Source: Opitutia bacterium
GTDB lineage: Bacteria; Verrucomicrobiota; Verrucomicrobiia; Opitutales; UBA953
Assembly (NCBI GenBank): GCA_003485955.1
Contig: DNHH01000124.1
Span: 1 to 15,026, forward strand
DNA length: 15,026 bases
Direction: 5' to 3'
Shown: piece after piece, positions 1-7,883 of the stretch
How positions within the stretch are numbered: position 1 is the stretch's first letter
How the letters are laid out: the number at the start of each line of letters is the position of its first letter
Notes under the pieces: generated by a model
Databases searched by the model: none
What the model saw: only the letters and a program-made list of their open reading frames with translations
What the model was told of the DNA's origin: nothing
Program-made: the position numbers and the translations under genes

Positions 1-2
1 CC

Positions 3-152
3 CGGGAAGACTTACTTTGCCTACCGTTCTTCGCGCACTTCCTAGGCTATGTTGTATTGGTGATTGTCGGAATTATCCTCGATGTCCGTATGGAAATGCG
101 TGCGAAAGAACTCGAACGACAAAACTTTTCGGAGACCGATAAAACTAATTAA
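3..152 (+). CDS. C-terminal end of an unidentified membrane protein (partial)
   Basis: An open frame enters from the left edge and gives 49 codons before TAA at 150-152. The peptide has a hydrophobic stretch of about 20 residues (roughly residues 8-26, including GYVVLVIVGIIL) followed by a charged tail rich in Arg, Lys and Glu (DVRMEMRAKELERQ). That is the usual look of a last transmembrane helix followed by a short cytoplasmic tail. The family cannot be named from this fragment. It is convergent with alr and the two stop codons overlap in the sequence TTAA at 149-152, which supports it being a real gene end and not a chance frame. No start is visible because the gene begins outside the window. 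Confidence 0.6.
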   Translation, partial: REDLLCLPFFAHFLGYVVLVIVGIILDVRMEMRAKELERQNFSETDKTN

Positions 153-1297
153 GTCCGGTCCGTGCGATAAACACGTCGCACACGCTGGGTAAGTGTACAG
201 AGTGCCTCCCAGGGGATACAATCGGCCCAGGTGCAAAAATCTGTGACGGTAATTCTCGAACTACCTTGTCCACCGAGGATGGTCGCAACGTCACCGACCG
301 CTACCAATGGAAGGTCAGTCACGTCTACCAGAGTTTGATCCATGGTAACGCGCCCCAAGATCGCACAACGCTGTCCGCGGATGAGCAAATGTCCACGACC
401 GCTGGCAGCCGTCGGGATACCATCCCCGTAGCCAGCTGCCACCACTGCAATACGACTCTGACGTGTCAGCGTATAGGTACGTCCGTAACTAACTGCAGTC
501 CCCTTTGGTAGATCTTTGACCAGAACAACTCGGGCATGAAACGAGAGTACGGGTTCAGGCTTGATGCGCTCCAAGAACGAACCGGGGTGCGGGGGTAGTC
601 CGTATTGTAAAAGTCCGACACGGACAGCATTGAACGGTGAATCAGCCGAGAAACTATCGAGTCCCGATGAATTATCGGCATGGATGAGTAAACCGTCACG
701 TTGTGTACCGGGAATACCGCTGAGGATTTTTAGAAAAATTTGTCGTTGTTCAGTCGTAAACGCCGCATCGCCATCTGCATGTGAGAAGTGGGTGTAAATA
801 CCGCGCAAGACGAGACCGGGATGCTTCAGGACTACGTCTAGCAGTTGTGCAGCCTGCGAGTGCCAAATCCCTGCACGCCCCATACCGGTATCAACTTTAA
901 TGTGCACGGGTGTACGCTTCTTAGACGCGACTGACAGTGCACCAAGTGATTCCGCTTCTTCTAAAGAAGAAAGTGTCAGGGTGAGCCCTAATGAAAGTGC
1001 CTGCGGGTATTCATCTGCCAATGCCGGCGAAAGTAGCAAAATGTCCGCCTGCGGTCCGATCTCCCGTAGGCGTGCAGCTTCTTCTACATTCGCTACTGCG
1101 AAATAATTAATTCCCGCTTGTAGCAGGCGGCTAACGACCTCTGCCATGCCGTGCCCATAGGCATCCGCTTTGACGACAGCGACGTAGCGAACCTGCCCCG
1201 GCAAGGCAGCCTTGATGCGACCAACATTACGATCAAGCGCTGGCAAATTAATTTCCGCCCATGCACGCGATCCAGGTGCTAACGATTGCGTTGTCAT
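149..1297 (-). CDS. alr: Alanine racemase
   Basis: PLP-dependent enzyme that interconverts L- and D-alanine in the cytoplasm, supplying D-Ala for peptidoglycan. With the start at 1297 the protein is 382 residues, normal for Alr. Visible signatures are the PLP-lysine motif VVKADAYGHG (Lys43), the middle-barrel motif KVDTGMGRAG, the catalytic tyrosine in AVSYGRTY (Tyr271), AAGYGDGIP, and GRVTMDQTLVDVTDLP near the C-terminus. The frame stays open 10 codons further upstream, but the ATG at 1297 forms an ATGA overlap with the tsaB stop, and the peptide then begins just before the conserved AWAEINLPAL segment, so 1297 is preferred. It is the last gene of a compact minus-strand cluster and its stop overlaps that of a convergent membrane-protein gene. 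Confidence 0.95.
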   Translation of the reverse strand: MTTQSLAPGSRAWAEINLPALDRNVGRIKAALPGQVRYVAVVKADAYGHGMAEVVSRLLQAGINYFAVANVEEAARLREIGPQADILLLSPALADEYPQALSLGLTLTLSSLEEAESLGALSVASKKRTPVHIKVDTGMGRAGIWHSQAAQLLDVVLKHPGLVLRGIYTHFSHADGDAAFTTEQRQIFLKILSGIPGTQRDGLLIHADNSSGLDSFSADSPFNAVRVGLLQYGLPPHPGSFLERIKPEPVLSFHARVVLVKDLPKGTAVSYGRTYTLTRQSRIAVVAAGYGDGIPTAASGRGHLLIRGQRCAILGRVTMDQTLVDVTDLPLVAVGDVATILGGQGSSRITVTDFCTWADCIPWEALCTLTQRVRRVYRTDRT

Positions 1298-1929
1298 TGT
1301 GCGCTGGAATGACGTTGCCCTGACCACGTTGCGTAGACCGTAGCAGAATTAAGCGCATCGGGATGCTCCGGTCTCATTAGGATGTTATGTTCTGCGAAAA
1401 TTTTCGGCAAAGACGACCACACATCGACGGGGTCGCCCATTGGCAGTTCGCTGGCATGACGAAAGCCACCGGAAATTGGGCGGAGGTGTAAATCACTTAA
1501 GAGCTTGGGTTCAGAATCGTGCAACTCGCCCAAGGGGCCTTGGGTATTAAGCTTTTGCACGTTAAGGTTGCCGGATCGGCCCTCTGACACCACTGCATCG
1601 CAGGTGCCGAGAGCTAACCAAGCGGCAGCGAGATGACTCGACCAAGTAAGGACTGGCTTAGCCTTGATTTCGCCCCAGGCACGTGCCGAAAGGATGGTCG
1701 CACGAATGCCGAGCACCGACCCGGGCCCAACATTTACCGCATAGGCGTCAATTTGACTTAAGTTTAAGCCTGCTTGACGGAGCACTTGCTCAACACAGGG
1801 CTGAATAGCTTCTGCGGGATCAGCTGATGACTCACTCTGTGCTGCCCAAGCACCATCGACCAAGAGACCAACCTGAAGGCGACCACGGACGGCTCCATCT
1901 AAGCAAAGACATGGGCTCGGAACTTTCAT
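1294..1929 (-). CDS. tsaB: TsaB/YeaZ-like tRNA t6A synthesis protein
   Basis: Probable TsaB, the inactive ASKHA-fold partner of TsaD in making N6-threonylcarbamoyladenosine at position 37 of ANN-decoding tRNAs. The protein is 211 residues, slightly shorter than most TsaB. It starts with a short strand and DGA near residue 11, then the helix and strand order of the N-terminal lobe, and carries the signature GPGSVLGIR at residues 68-76, equivalent to the family GPGSFTGLR, followed by a helix (SARAWGE). The second half is poorly conserved; I cannot see the usual C-terminal EPxYLR-like motif. The gene starts 3 nt after the HIT gene stop and its TGA overlaps the alr ATG. Assignment rests on the one motif, the length and the operon context, so the function is likely but not certain. 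Confidence 0.75.
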   Translation of the reverse strand: MKVPSPCLCLDGAVRGRLQVGLLVDGAWAAQSESSADPAEAIQPCVEQVLRQAGLNLSQIDAYAVNVGPGSVLGIRATILSARAWGEIKAKPVLTWSSHLAAAWLALGTCDAVVSEGRSGNLNVQKLNTQGPLGELHDSEPKLLSDLHLRPISGGFRHASELPMGDPVDVWSSLPKIFAEHNILMRPEHPDALNSATVYATWSGQRHSSAQ

Positions 1930-1932
1930 GCC

Positions 1933-2274
1933 TTAGCCGGGTGGCCAGTCCAGCGGACGACCACCTAAAAGGTGAACATGTAAGTGAGGTACGCTTTCAC
2001 CACCGTCTTTACCGTTATTGATGACGATACGAAAACCGTTTTTCAAATTGAGTTCCTGAGCAACTTTACGCGCAACCAACAGTAGATGTCCTAAGAGTGC
2101 ATGATCGTCCGAGGAAGCTTCGGAAATGCGTGGAATGGCTTTACGTGGGACAATTAGAACGTGCACCGGGGCTTGCGGGGCAATGTCACGAAAAGCGATA
2201 CAGAGGTCATCCTCGTGCAGGAATGTTGCGGGGATTTCCCGATCGGCAATACGCTGGAAGAGTGTTTTTGACAC
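1933..2274 (-). CDS. HIT family protein (HinT-like purine nucleoside phosphoramidase)
   Basis: Small cytoplasmic nucleotide-binding hydrolase of the histidine triad superfamily; HinT-type members cleave AMP from amine or lysine conjugates. At 113 residues it has the usual length. It shows the N-terminal LFQRIADREIPA segment, the strand CIAFRDIAPQAPVHVLIVPRK, NNGKDGGESVPHLHVHLLGG and the triad HLHVH at residues 97-101 (His99 is the expected nucleophile). The C-terminal Trp-Pro-Pro-Gly is close to the HinT type (Leu-x-Trp-Pro-Pro-Gly). The start is a GTG at 2274, two bases after the stop of the upstream unknown gene; no good Shine-Dalgarno is visible, so translation is probably coupled. The 3' end is 3 nt from tsaB. 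Confidence 0.93.
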   Translation of the reverse strand: MSKTLFQRIADREIPATFLHEDDLCIAFRDIAPQAPVHVLIVPRKAIPRISEASSDDHALLGHLLLVARKVAQELNLKNGFRIVINNGKDGGESVPHLHVHLLGGRPLDWPPG

Positions 2275-2276
2275 GT

Positions 2277-2768
2277 TTAAAGAACCACCACGGTGATACG
2301 TCCACGGCCGGACATACGTGCGGTTAATCCATTCAACGTATCAACCGCAGCATCGTAAGCTCCTTGATAGCGTGCCGAACGCGCACGTTGGCCGCCCAAA
2401 AATTGGTCCTGCAATCCAACTACCCAGAGTAAGACGTCCGACGAGCCATCGACAGGCGCTAAAGCTCTCTCGACCGCCCCACCCGCCCAAAGCGGGTCAA
2501 ACGGTTGGTCGCGGTAATCCAGCACGGCGATATCTGGCGTGCGACCGGCAGGTAAAATCAGCGACACAATCTGGCGAGCTGCGCTGACTAATCCATCGGA
2601 ATCTAAGCCGCGCGATGGTAAGATCTCAGATTCCACGACCCGTAAAACGGCGTCGATATCACGACGTAGCTCGGGGGTTGTCCCTGCCAAGGTCGCTAAC
2701 AATGCATGGAATGTACGCAGGCGCGCAGCACGTACAGCGGCAGCGGCCGCGGCGGCAGCAGCGGTCAT
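2277..2768 (-). CDS. Unknown alanine-rich protein coupled to nrdR
   Basis: I do not recognise this 163-residue protein. It begins with Met-Thr and nine alanines (residues 3-11, coded by mixed GCT, GCC and GCG codons), then Val-Arg-Ala-Ala-Arg and a region predicted by eye to be helical with many Arg, Leu and Ala. The C-terminal half contains a hydrophobic strand DVLLWVVGLQDQF, a region QRARSARYQGAYDAAVDTLN and ends in the strand ITVVVL. There is no clear signal peptide (no cleavage-like site after the alanine run) and no cysteine. It is very likely translated: its ATG overlaps the nrdR stop as ATGA, and its own TAA is 2 nt before the HIT start. Function cannot be given; the operon alone suggests a housekeeping role. 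Confidence 0.75.
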   Translation of the reverse strand: MTAAAAAAAAAVRAARLRTFHALLATLAGTTPELRRDIDAVLRVVESEILPSRGLDSDGLVSAARQIVSLILPAGRTPDIAVLDYRDQPFDPLWAGGAVERALAPVDGSSDVLLWVVGLQDQFLGGQRARSARYQGAYDAAVDTLNGLTARMSGRGRITVVVL

Positions 2769-3229
2769 GGCACCTTTCCTCCCTTACGTAGTTGTTCAAT
2801 CACCCGGGCAAGTTCTTCGATATCTCGGAATTCACGATAGACGCTCGCAAAACGGACGTAGGCAATTTGGTCCACTACCTGTAATTTCTGCATGATGATT
2901 TCGCCGATATCTTTTGACGGCACTTCATCTTCGAAACGGGTATTAATTTCTTCGATCACTGACGAGATCAGTAAGTCGATTCTTTCAGTTTCGACGGGGC
3001 GTTTATCCGTTGCCTTACGAATACCTGAAGCAAGCTTTGCTAAATCTAAGGGCTCACGCGATCCATCGCGCTTAACGACAACGAGACCTTCGCGCAGGAT
3101 TTCTTCAATGGTTGTAAATCGGTGTTCGCAACCCAGGCATTCGCGACGACGACGGATGGCATGGTTACCCTTAACCAGACGTGTCTCAATCACCTTGGTG
3201 TCTTCGTGATGACAGCGGGGGCACTGCAT
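2765..3229 (-). CDS. nrdR: Transcriptional repressor NrdR
   Basis: ATP/dATP-sensing repressor that binds NrdR boxes upstream of ribonucleotide reductase operons. The 154-residue length is typical. The N-terminal zinc ribbon is intact (Cys3, Cys6, Cys31, Cys34, within MQCPRCHHEDTKVIETR and CLGCEHRFTT), followed by an ATP-cone domain from about residue 47 to 137 (VVKRDGSREPLD, RKATDKRPVE, VDQIAYVRFASVYREF). The gene begins 3 nt after the trpG-type gene and its TGA overlaps the start of the alanine-rich gene. No ribonucleotide reductase gene is in the window, so its targets lie elsewhere. Identification is secure. Confidence 0.97.
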   Translation of the reverse strand: MQCPRCHHEDTKVIETRLVKGNHAIRRRRECLGCEHRFTTIEEILREGLVVVKRDGSREPLDLAKLASGIRKATDKRPVETERIDLLISSVIEEINTRFEDEVPSKDIGEIIMQKLQVVDQIAYVRFASVYREFRDIEELARVIEQLRKGGKVP

Positions 3230-3232
3230 AAC

Positions 3233-3796
3233 TCAGAGCCGAAGGAAGTTGGCCAGAATGTCCAAGCCCCGCTCGGTGACATAGGACTCAGGGTGGAATT
3301 GCACCCCCCAGACAGGCAGCGTACGGTGCTTCAACCCCATGATGAGCCCGTCCTCTGTCCAAGCGGTCACCTTCAGGCATTCGGGGAGGCTCGGACGGTC
3401 CACGACTAACGAATGGTAACGGGTGGCTGCGAAGGGGCTGGGCATACCACGAAAAAGGTCTTCGCCATCATGAAAGATGGGGGATGTCTTCCCGTGCATC
3501 AAATTCGGCGCACGGACAACTTTGCCGCCGTAAACTTGGCCGATGGCCTGGTGACCGAGGCAGACTCCTAATAATGGCTTCTTCCCCGCAAAGGCCCGGA
3601 TGATGTCACACGATACACCCGCTTCAGTGGGCGAACATGGACCCGGTGAAATCATCACCCGGTCAGGATTCAGAGCAAGCGCCTGCTCAACCGTAATCTC
3701 ATCATTACGGAAGACACGTTGCTCTACTCCCAACTGGCCGAAGTATTGGACCAAGTTGAAGGTAAACGAGTCATAGTTATCGATGACTAAAAGCAC
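3233..3796 (-). CDS. trpG: Glutamine amidotransferase subunit of anthranilate / aminodeoxychorismate synthase
   Basis: Class I glutamine amidotransferase that supplies ammonia from glutamine to a TrpE or PabB partner, for tryptophan or folate synthesis. The 187-residue protein starts MLLVIDNYDSFTFNLVQYF as is typical for TrpG/PabA. The catalytic triad is visible: Cys79 in GVCLGHQAIGQ, and His168 and Glu170 in VQFHPES. The oxyanion-region motif ISPGPCSPTEAG is present. The start is GTG at 3796. No trpE or pabB lies nearby, so whether it serves tryptophan, folate or both cannot be decided from sequence. It heads the compact cluster down to alr, with nrdR 3 nt downstream; the 73-nt gap to the upstream protease gene is where a promoter would be expected, but I see no convincing one. 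Confidence 0.9.
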   Translation of the reverse strand: MLLVIDNYDSFTFNLVQYFGQLGVEQRVFRNDEITVEQALALNPDRVMISPGPCSPTEAGVSCDIIRAFAGKKPLLGVCLGHQAIGQVYGGKVVRAPNLMHGKTSPIFHDGEDLFRGMPSPFAATRYHSLVVDRPSLPECLKVTAWTEDGLIMGLKHRTLPVWGVQFHPESYVTERGLDILANFLRL

Positions 3797-3869
3797 GGCT
3801 CAAAGATTGACCACGTCCCGAGAGAGTCAAGGAACGCTCGCTCGATGTGAACAACTGTTTGCTGCCCAC

Positions 3870-5855
3870 TCAGCGCGATAAAGTGCTAATCGTAAACTTA
3901 TTCGCAGCCGGATTATACACATAACCCTTAGCCTCGACTGACAGGATTGTGAATTGAACTGTGCCCTTAAACCCAGTCGGCAGAGCCGTTCCAAGTAACG
4001 TAATTGAACCTTTATTTTCGGCAATACCTGAGGCTGTTGTCGTAACAGGCAACCCCCCGGACGGCGTTGTCACTATTCGGTAGGTAACCTTGGCAGACGA
4101 GAACGCCTTTGACTTTTGATCGACAACCGTAGCTACGGCCTGGGGCTTCACATCAGTCTTACCGGATTTAGCCCAACTTAACTTGAGGGATGAAATACTC
4201 AGCGCAGGTGTGTTTTTGTTTATTTTAACTGAAACAGTTACCGGAACCGAAGTCGTAGCAATGTAGCCGAAGTTATCTGTAACCTTTAAAACTGCATTAT
4301 ACTTTCCAACTGCGTTGTAAATGTGAACGGGGTTAGCAGTCGTTGAAGTCGAACCGTCGCCAAAATCCCAAAAATAACTCGCAATCGTACCATCAGGATC
4401 ATTGGAGCCTGAGCCGATAAAGCTCATTGAAAATGGTACAGATCCTGTTCCATTCGACGTACCAACGGTTGAAGCAACTGGCGGTAGATTGCTGAAAGCA
4501 GTGGCTACAAAAGCGGCATTAATGGTAAAGCGCCCTAATGAACTGTAGTCATTATAGGCGGTTTTGGCACTGCCGGCGCCAATACCGTCAACAATGATGT
4601 AATAAGTGCCGGCAGCTACGCCTGTCGAAAGCGTTGCACCCATTTCACCTGTGATAGGCGAAGTCGCAAAAATCACACCTTCAGCATTCGCCAGGGAAAT
4701 GGAGAGTTTCAAGTTCGGTGAAAGAGAAGCCACCGTACCCACCAAGTTCAAGGTGCCTGCATCTGTCGTAATTTTATACCATGCTATATCCGCCCTATCG
4801 ACAATCACACCCCCGATTGAAAAACTCGGCTCGACGGAAACTGTAGTCGCACTTGCAATATCGGTACCATGATCTGCAGCCAACCGCGGTGCATACGTTG
4901 AGATGATTGCCAGTTCATCTTCAGTATTATTGGCTAAGGAGTACTCACCTTTCGACCATTGGACGACTGCGCGATCGTAACCGACCCCCATAATCGGCGC
5001 CCAGTCAGCGTGACCATCGTAATACTCTACCCAGCCACTACCAGTCTGCCCCATGTGGTTTAGGCCAACGGAATGTCCGACTTCGTGCGAAGTCGCCTCG
5101 GCTATCCATTTTTCGTCATCTGAAAGATCGTCTGAGAAAACAAAGACAGGCGTATCAATCGATGAACCAAATGAGCCGACGTAAGCGACCCCACCTGCCC
5201 CGCCACTAAACCACTGACTGCTATCGCCGCCGATGACCACACGGATACCCCAGGTCGTATCGCCATCACCTGATTGACGAATAGCTTCAACGCCAGGGTC
5301 TTCGGTGGTTACATCGACATCAAAGGCTGCGTAGTCTTCCGCGACACGGCGCCAAATATTTTGAACCATGGCCTTTTCGGCATCCGAAAAAGACGACGTG
5401 TCACCGTCGATATCCAGCGGAGGGGTCGTAAAATCTCTGCCTCCATTATCTGAATCATTCCAATCTGTTCCCGAGGTGGTATGTCCATCACAGTCCAGGT
5501 AAATGACCCGTGTCGCACCTGGACGTGTGTGTAACTTGAATGTCTGATCGTAAGGAAATGCTGCCGCACCTGTATAATTGGAATTATTGGGTCCAGTTAA
5601 TGAACGCGCTGGTGCGGGACAAACATAGCGAGATTTATTCTTCCTGTCGATTTTGAGCGCATGGTCACGCTCAGCGATACGACGGTACTCTGCACGGTCC
5701 ATACGAACATGATCTGCAGCTTTGTCTTTAGTGACTTCATCTACGGAGTAAGCCTCGCGTGACTGCTGCTCTGGCTTCAGCAAAGGATTGGCTGGTCCAG
5801 CTACGCCTAGGCTAAAACAAGCCCAAGTAAATATGAAGATGAAGGACCTTTTCAT
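3870..5855 (-). CDS. Secreted metzincin-like zinc metalloprotease with PPC and PKD domains
   Basis: Likely an exported peptidase. The 661-residue product has an N-terminal signal peptide (MKRSFIFIFT, hydrophobic core, cleavage probably near Ala19-Gly20). A propeptide-like charged region follows, then a catalytic domain at about residues 100-325 with the full zinc signature HEVGHSVGLNH (His257, Glu258, His261, His267) and a downstream Met-turn candidate APIMG (Met289), as in metzincins. Residues 330-450 look like a bacterial pre-peptidase C-terminal (PPC) domain, 456-543 are a PKD domain (NDPDGTIASYFWDFGDGS), and 550-661 form a C-terminal beta-rich domain ending FTISTLSR. It is paralogous to the gene just upstream. 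Substrate unknown; secretion to periplasm or outside is inferred. There is no clear Shine-Dalgarno before the ATG at 5855. Confidence 0.85.
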   Translation of the reverse strand: MKRSFIFIFTWACFSLGVAGPANPLLKPEQQSREAYSVDEVTKDKAADHVRMDRAEYRRIAERDHALKIDRKNKSRYVCPAPARSLTGPNNSNYTGAAAFPYDQTFKLHTRPGATRVIYLDCDGHTTSGTDWNDSDNGGRDFTTPPLDIDGDTSSFSDAEKAMVQNIWRRVAEDYAAFDVDVTTEDPGVEAIRQSGDGDTTWGIRVVIGGDSSQWFSGGAGGVAYVGSFGSSIDTPVFVFSDDLSDDEKWIAEATSHEVGHSVGLNHMGQTGSGWVEYYDGHADWAPIMGVGYDRAVVQWSKGEYSLANNTEDELAIISTYAPRLAADHGTDIASATTVSVEPSFSIGGVIVDRADIAWYKITTDAGTLNLVGTVASLSPNLKLSISLANAEGVIFATSPITGEMGATLSTGVAAGTYYIIVDGIGAGSAKTAYNDYSSLGRFTINAAFVATAFSNLPPVASTVGTSNGTGSVPFSMSFIGSGSNDPDGTIASYFWDFGDGSTSTTANPVHIYNAVGKYNAVLKVTDNFGYIATTSVPVTVSVKINKNTPALSISSLKLSWAKSGKTDVKPQAVATVVDQKSKAFSSAKVTYRIVTTPSGGLPVTTTASGIAENKGSITLLGTALPTGFKGTVQFTILSVEAKGYVYNPAANKFTISTLSR

Positions 5856-5893
5856 GGGTAATAGATATCCAGAAATGACTCTCTAGCAAGTTC

Positions 5894-5937
5894 CCTCAAT
5901 AAATACGGCCAGTGATTACTGGCCGTATTTATTGAGG
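5894..5937 (-). terminator. Perfect 20-bp hairpin between the two protease genes
   Basis: The arms 5894-5913 and 5918-5937 are perfectly complementary (20 bp) around a 4-base loop GATT. The core is GC-rich (ACGGCCAGT) and the outer part is A/T-rich, as in symmetric terminators that can work in either direction. It begins 11 nt after the stop of the upstream protease gene (5949) and ends 38 nt before the start of the next. The likely role is ending or damping transcription between the two co-directional paralogues. The run of T after the GC core is inside the stem and not a clean U-tract, so mRNA stabilisation is an alternative. Confidence 0.75.
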
Positions 5938-5948
5938 ACAATGAACTA

Positions 5949-7883
5949 TTAACGCGAAACGCTATCCGTCGTCTCCACGTTAAAGGAAGCATCATAGATG
6001 CCACCAGCGAGTGTGAGATTTGTCACCGTAAAGGTCAGCGCACCACGTGTAAGCGGCGGAACACGACCACGGAGACGGACCTGTCCCTTACTGTTGGTAC
6101 GACCAATGACATCGCCCTGCCCGATACCTGAAAGTCGTCCGTAGACCATGGCATTTGAAACAAGTGCACCCTTGTCGTCTTTGACTGTCACAAGGATGTC
6201 AGCGCTGGCACTGGTACCTGATCCACTAAATCCAGGAACAATATCGCTAACGAAAATAATCCGGCTGTTAACGACTTCTATGTTGAGACTTGTGCTGCCA
6301 GTTAAGCCTTGGTTATCCGTCACCTGTAATGTGACTGGGTGTATACCAGGCGTGGTATAAGTACGGGTTGGATTCGCAGTAATAGCGGTCGTACCATCAT
6401 CAAAGGTCCAGAGATACTCTACGACAATACCATCGGGGTCCGAAGAGTCTGTACCGTTAAATCCAACGACAAGGGGTGCAGAGCCTTTTAACGGAGAAGT
6501 TCCGGCCGTTGAAGCGACTGGAGGCTTACTGACTAACGTGCTTGGACGAAGTGTGCCCGTGAGGGTGTAATGGCCGATACTCGCATACGTCGTATAGCCT
6601 GTAGTTGCACTCGTTCCAGAAGCGGAAGACTCAACCACCGCATAATACTCCCCTTCAGCCAAGGGAATCATCAAGGATGACTCTAATCCGTCCGTAGAAC
6701 TCGAGCGCCCAGGTGCACTGGTAGCGACAACGCCGCCAGAGCTATCAAGGATTGTTAATCGGGTATCAAGATTTGGCGAAATAGCAGCGACCTTGACATT
6801 CAAGGTTACGAGACCTGGGCCCGTCTTAAATGCGAACCAGTCTTTATCGGTCGCACTGTTAACGATGCCGTGCTCAAGAACAGCTGTTCCGGAAATGGAT
6901 TTAGCACGCACCATATTGTCAGCAACATCGTCCGTAAGTTTAGGAAGGTAACCGGTAATCACAGCGATGTCGTCCTGGGTGTTGCTCGCTAAGTCATACT
7001 CGCCCTTCGACCATTGTGAGACATTGCCGTAATAACCGACACCCATGATGGGGCCCCAATTCGCATGGCCGCCGTAATACTCGGTACCGTCTGTCTTGCC
7101 GTCATGACCGAGACCAAGGGTATGTCCAACTTCATGGCTCACCGCTTCAGCTGCATATTTGCCTCCAATATTGAAGACCCAGCATGGCGTGCCATCTCCC
7201 CATTTAAATGAACTCACAAAGGCAACCCCACCAGCACCCGATATGAATGAGTTATCTTTGCGTGGACCAATGCCAACAATAACGCCGTAAGTGTCATCAC
7301 CGCTGGAAAGAACGCGGATGGCGTCATCAGAGGGAGGCTCGGTCGTTACATCGACATCCCACACTGCAAAATCTTCCGCAACCATCCGCCAAACTACCTG
7401 GATGTCAGACCGTTCGTTGTCGCTAAAAGTTTTGGGATCACCGTCAAAGTCATAAGCCGTCACACCGGTCACACTTGGATTACCCCAGCGCGCCTTAGGC
7501 CCATCATTGCAGCCATCGAAGTCTAAATAAATTGTCTTCTTCGCACCAGGACGTGAATGCAGGAGGAAAGTTTGGTTAAGGGGGAACTCAGCTTTGTTTG
7601 TAAAACCTGCAGGATCTTCCCCAGGAACTAATTTACTTGTGATAGCAGGAAAGCGACAGGTGTAGAGCGCATGACCGTCTGAACTCACCATGGCATCCTT
7701 GTCACGTGCAGCGACTGCATTGGCTTGTGCAGACGTCCAACCTAAGCGTGAAGCAACCTTGGCACGCTCGAGCGGGGTCAAGTCACGCAAGCTTCGCAAG
7801 ACGGGCGTCGCCGCAGGAGTTGTACCCGCTTGAGCAGTCGAGGCTGCTCCGACAAACGCCAGAAGGATGGCTAGAAAACGCAT
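5949..7883 (-). CDS. Secreted metzincin-like zinc metalloprotease with PPC and PKD domains (paralogue)
   Basis: The 644-residue product has a clear signal peptide (MRFLAILLAFVGAASTAQA, cleavage probable after residue 19). A pro-region of about 80 residues is followed by the catalytic domain (about 98-315) with HEVGHTLGLGH (His250, Glu251, His254, His260) and Met-turn candidate GPIMG (Met280). A PPC-like domain spans about 320-445, a PKD domain about 455-537 (SSDPDGIVVEYLWTFDDGT), and a C-terminal beta-rich Ig-like or transthyretin-like domain about 540-644 ends in SVSR. Domain order matches the downstream gene at 5855-3870, with strong similarity in WSKGEYDLASNTQDDIAVIT and RPGAKKTIYLDFDG. 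It is divergent from lpxC-fabZ. Proteolytic activity is inferred from the intact zinc site; the substrate is unknown. Confidence 0.85.
   Translation of the reverse strand: MRFLAILLAFVGAASTAQAGTTPAATPVLRSLRDLTPLERAKVASRLGWTSAQANAVAARDKDAMVSSDGHALYTCRFPAITSKLVPGEDPAGFTNKAEFPLNQTFLLHSRPGAKKTIYLDFDGCNDGPKARWGNPSVTGVTAYDFDGDPKTFSDNERSDIQVVWRMVAEDFAVWDVDVTTEPPSDDAIRVLSSGDDTYGVIVGIGPRKDNSFISGAGGVAFVSSFKWGDGTPCWVFNIGGKYAAEAVSHEVGHTLGLGHDGKTDGTEYYGGHANWGPIMGVGYYGNVSQWSKGEYDLASNTQDDIAVITGYLPKLTDDVADNMVRAKSISGTAVLEHGIVNSATDKDWFAFKTGPGLVTLNVKVAAISPNLDTRLTILDSSGGVVATSAPGRSSSTDGLESSLMIPLAEGEYYAVVESSASGTSATTGYTTYASIGHYTLTGTLRPSTLVSKPPVASTAGTSPLKGSAPLVVGFNGTDSSDPDGIVVEYLWTFDDGTTAITANPTRTYTTPGIHPVTLQVTDNQGLTGSTSLNIEVVNSRIIFVSDIVPGFSGSGTSASADILVTVKDDKGALVSNAMVYGRLSGIGQGDVIGRTNSKGQVRLRGRVPPLTRGALTFTVTNLTLAGGIYDASFNVETTDSVSR

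Noticed and set aside
134..160. GACCG/CGGTC hairpin around the alr stop as a third stop-in-loop terminator
   Set aside because: Only 5 bp with a 17-base loop and no T-run directly after it; too weak to support.
42..236. Minus-strand open frame of 64 codons upstream of the left edge
   Set aside because: It overlaps the end of alr in another frame and the plus-strand membrane-protein end; the peptide is not protein-like and has no start signal.
2726..2768. GCN-rich tract at the start of the alanine-rich gene as a simple-sequence or phase-variable repeat
   Set aside because: The codons are mixed (GCT, GCC, GCG) with no exact repeated unit, so slippage-based switching is unlikely.
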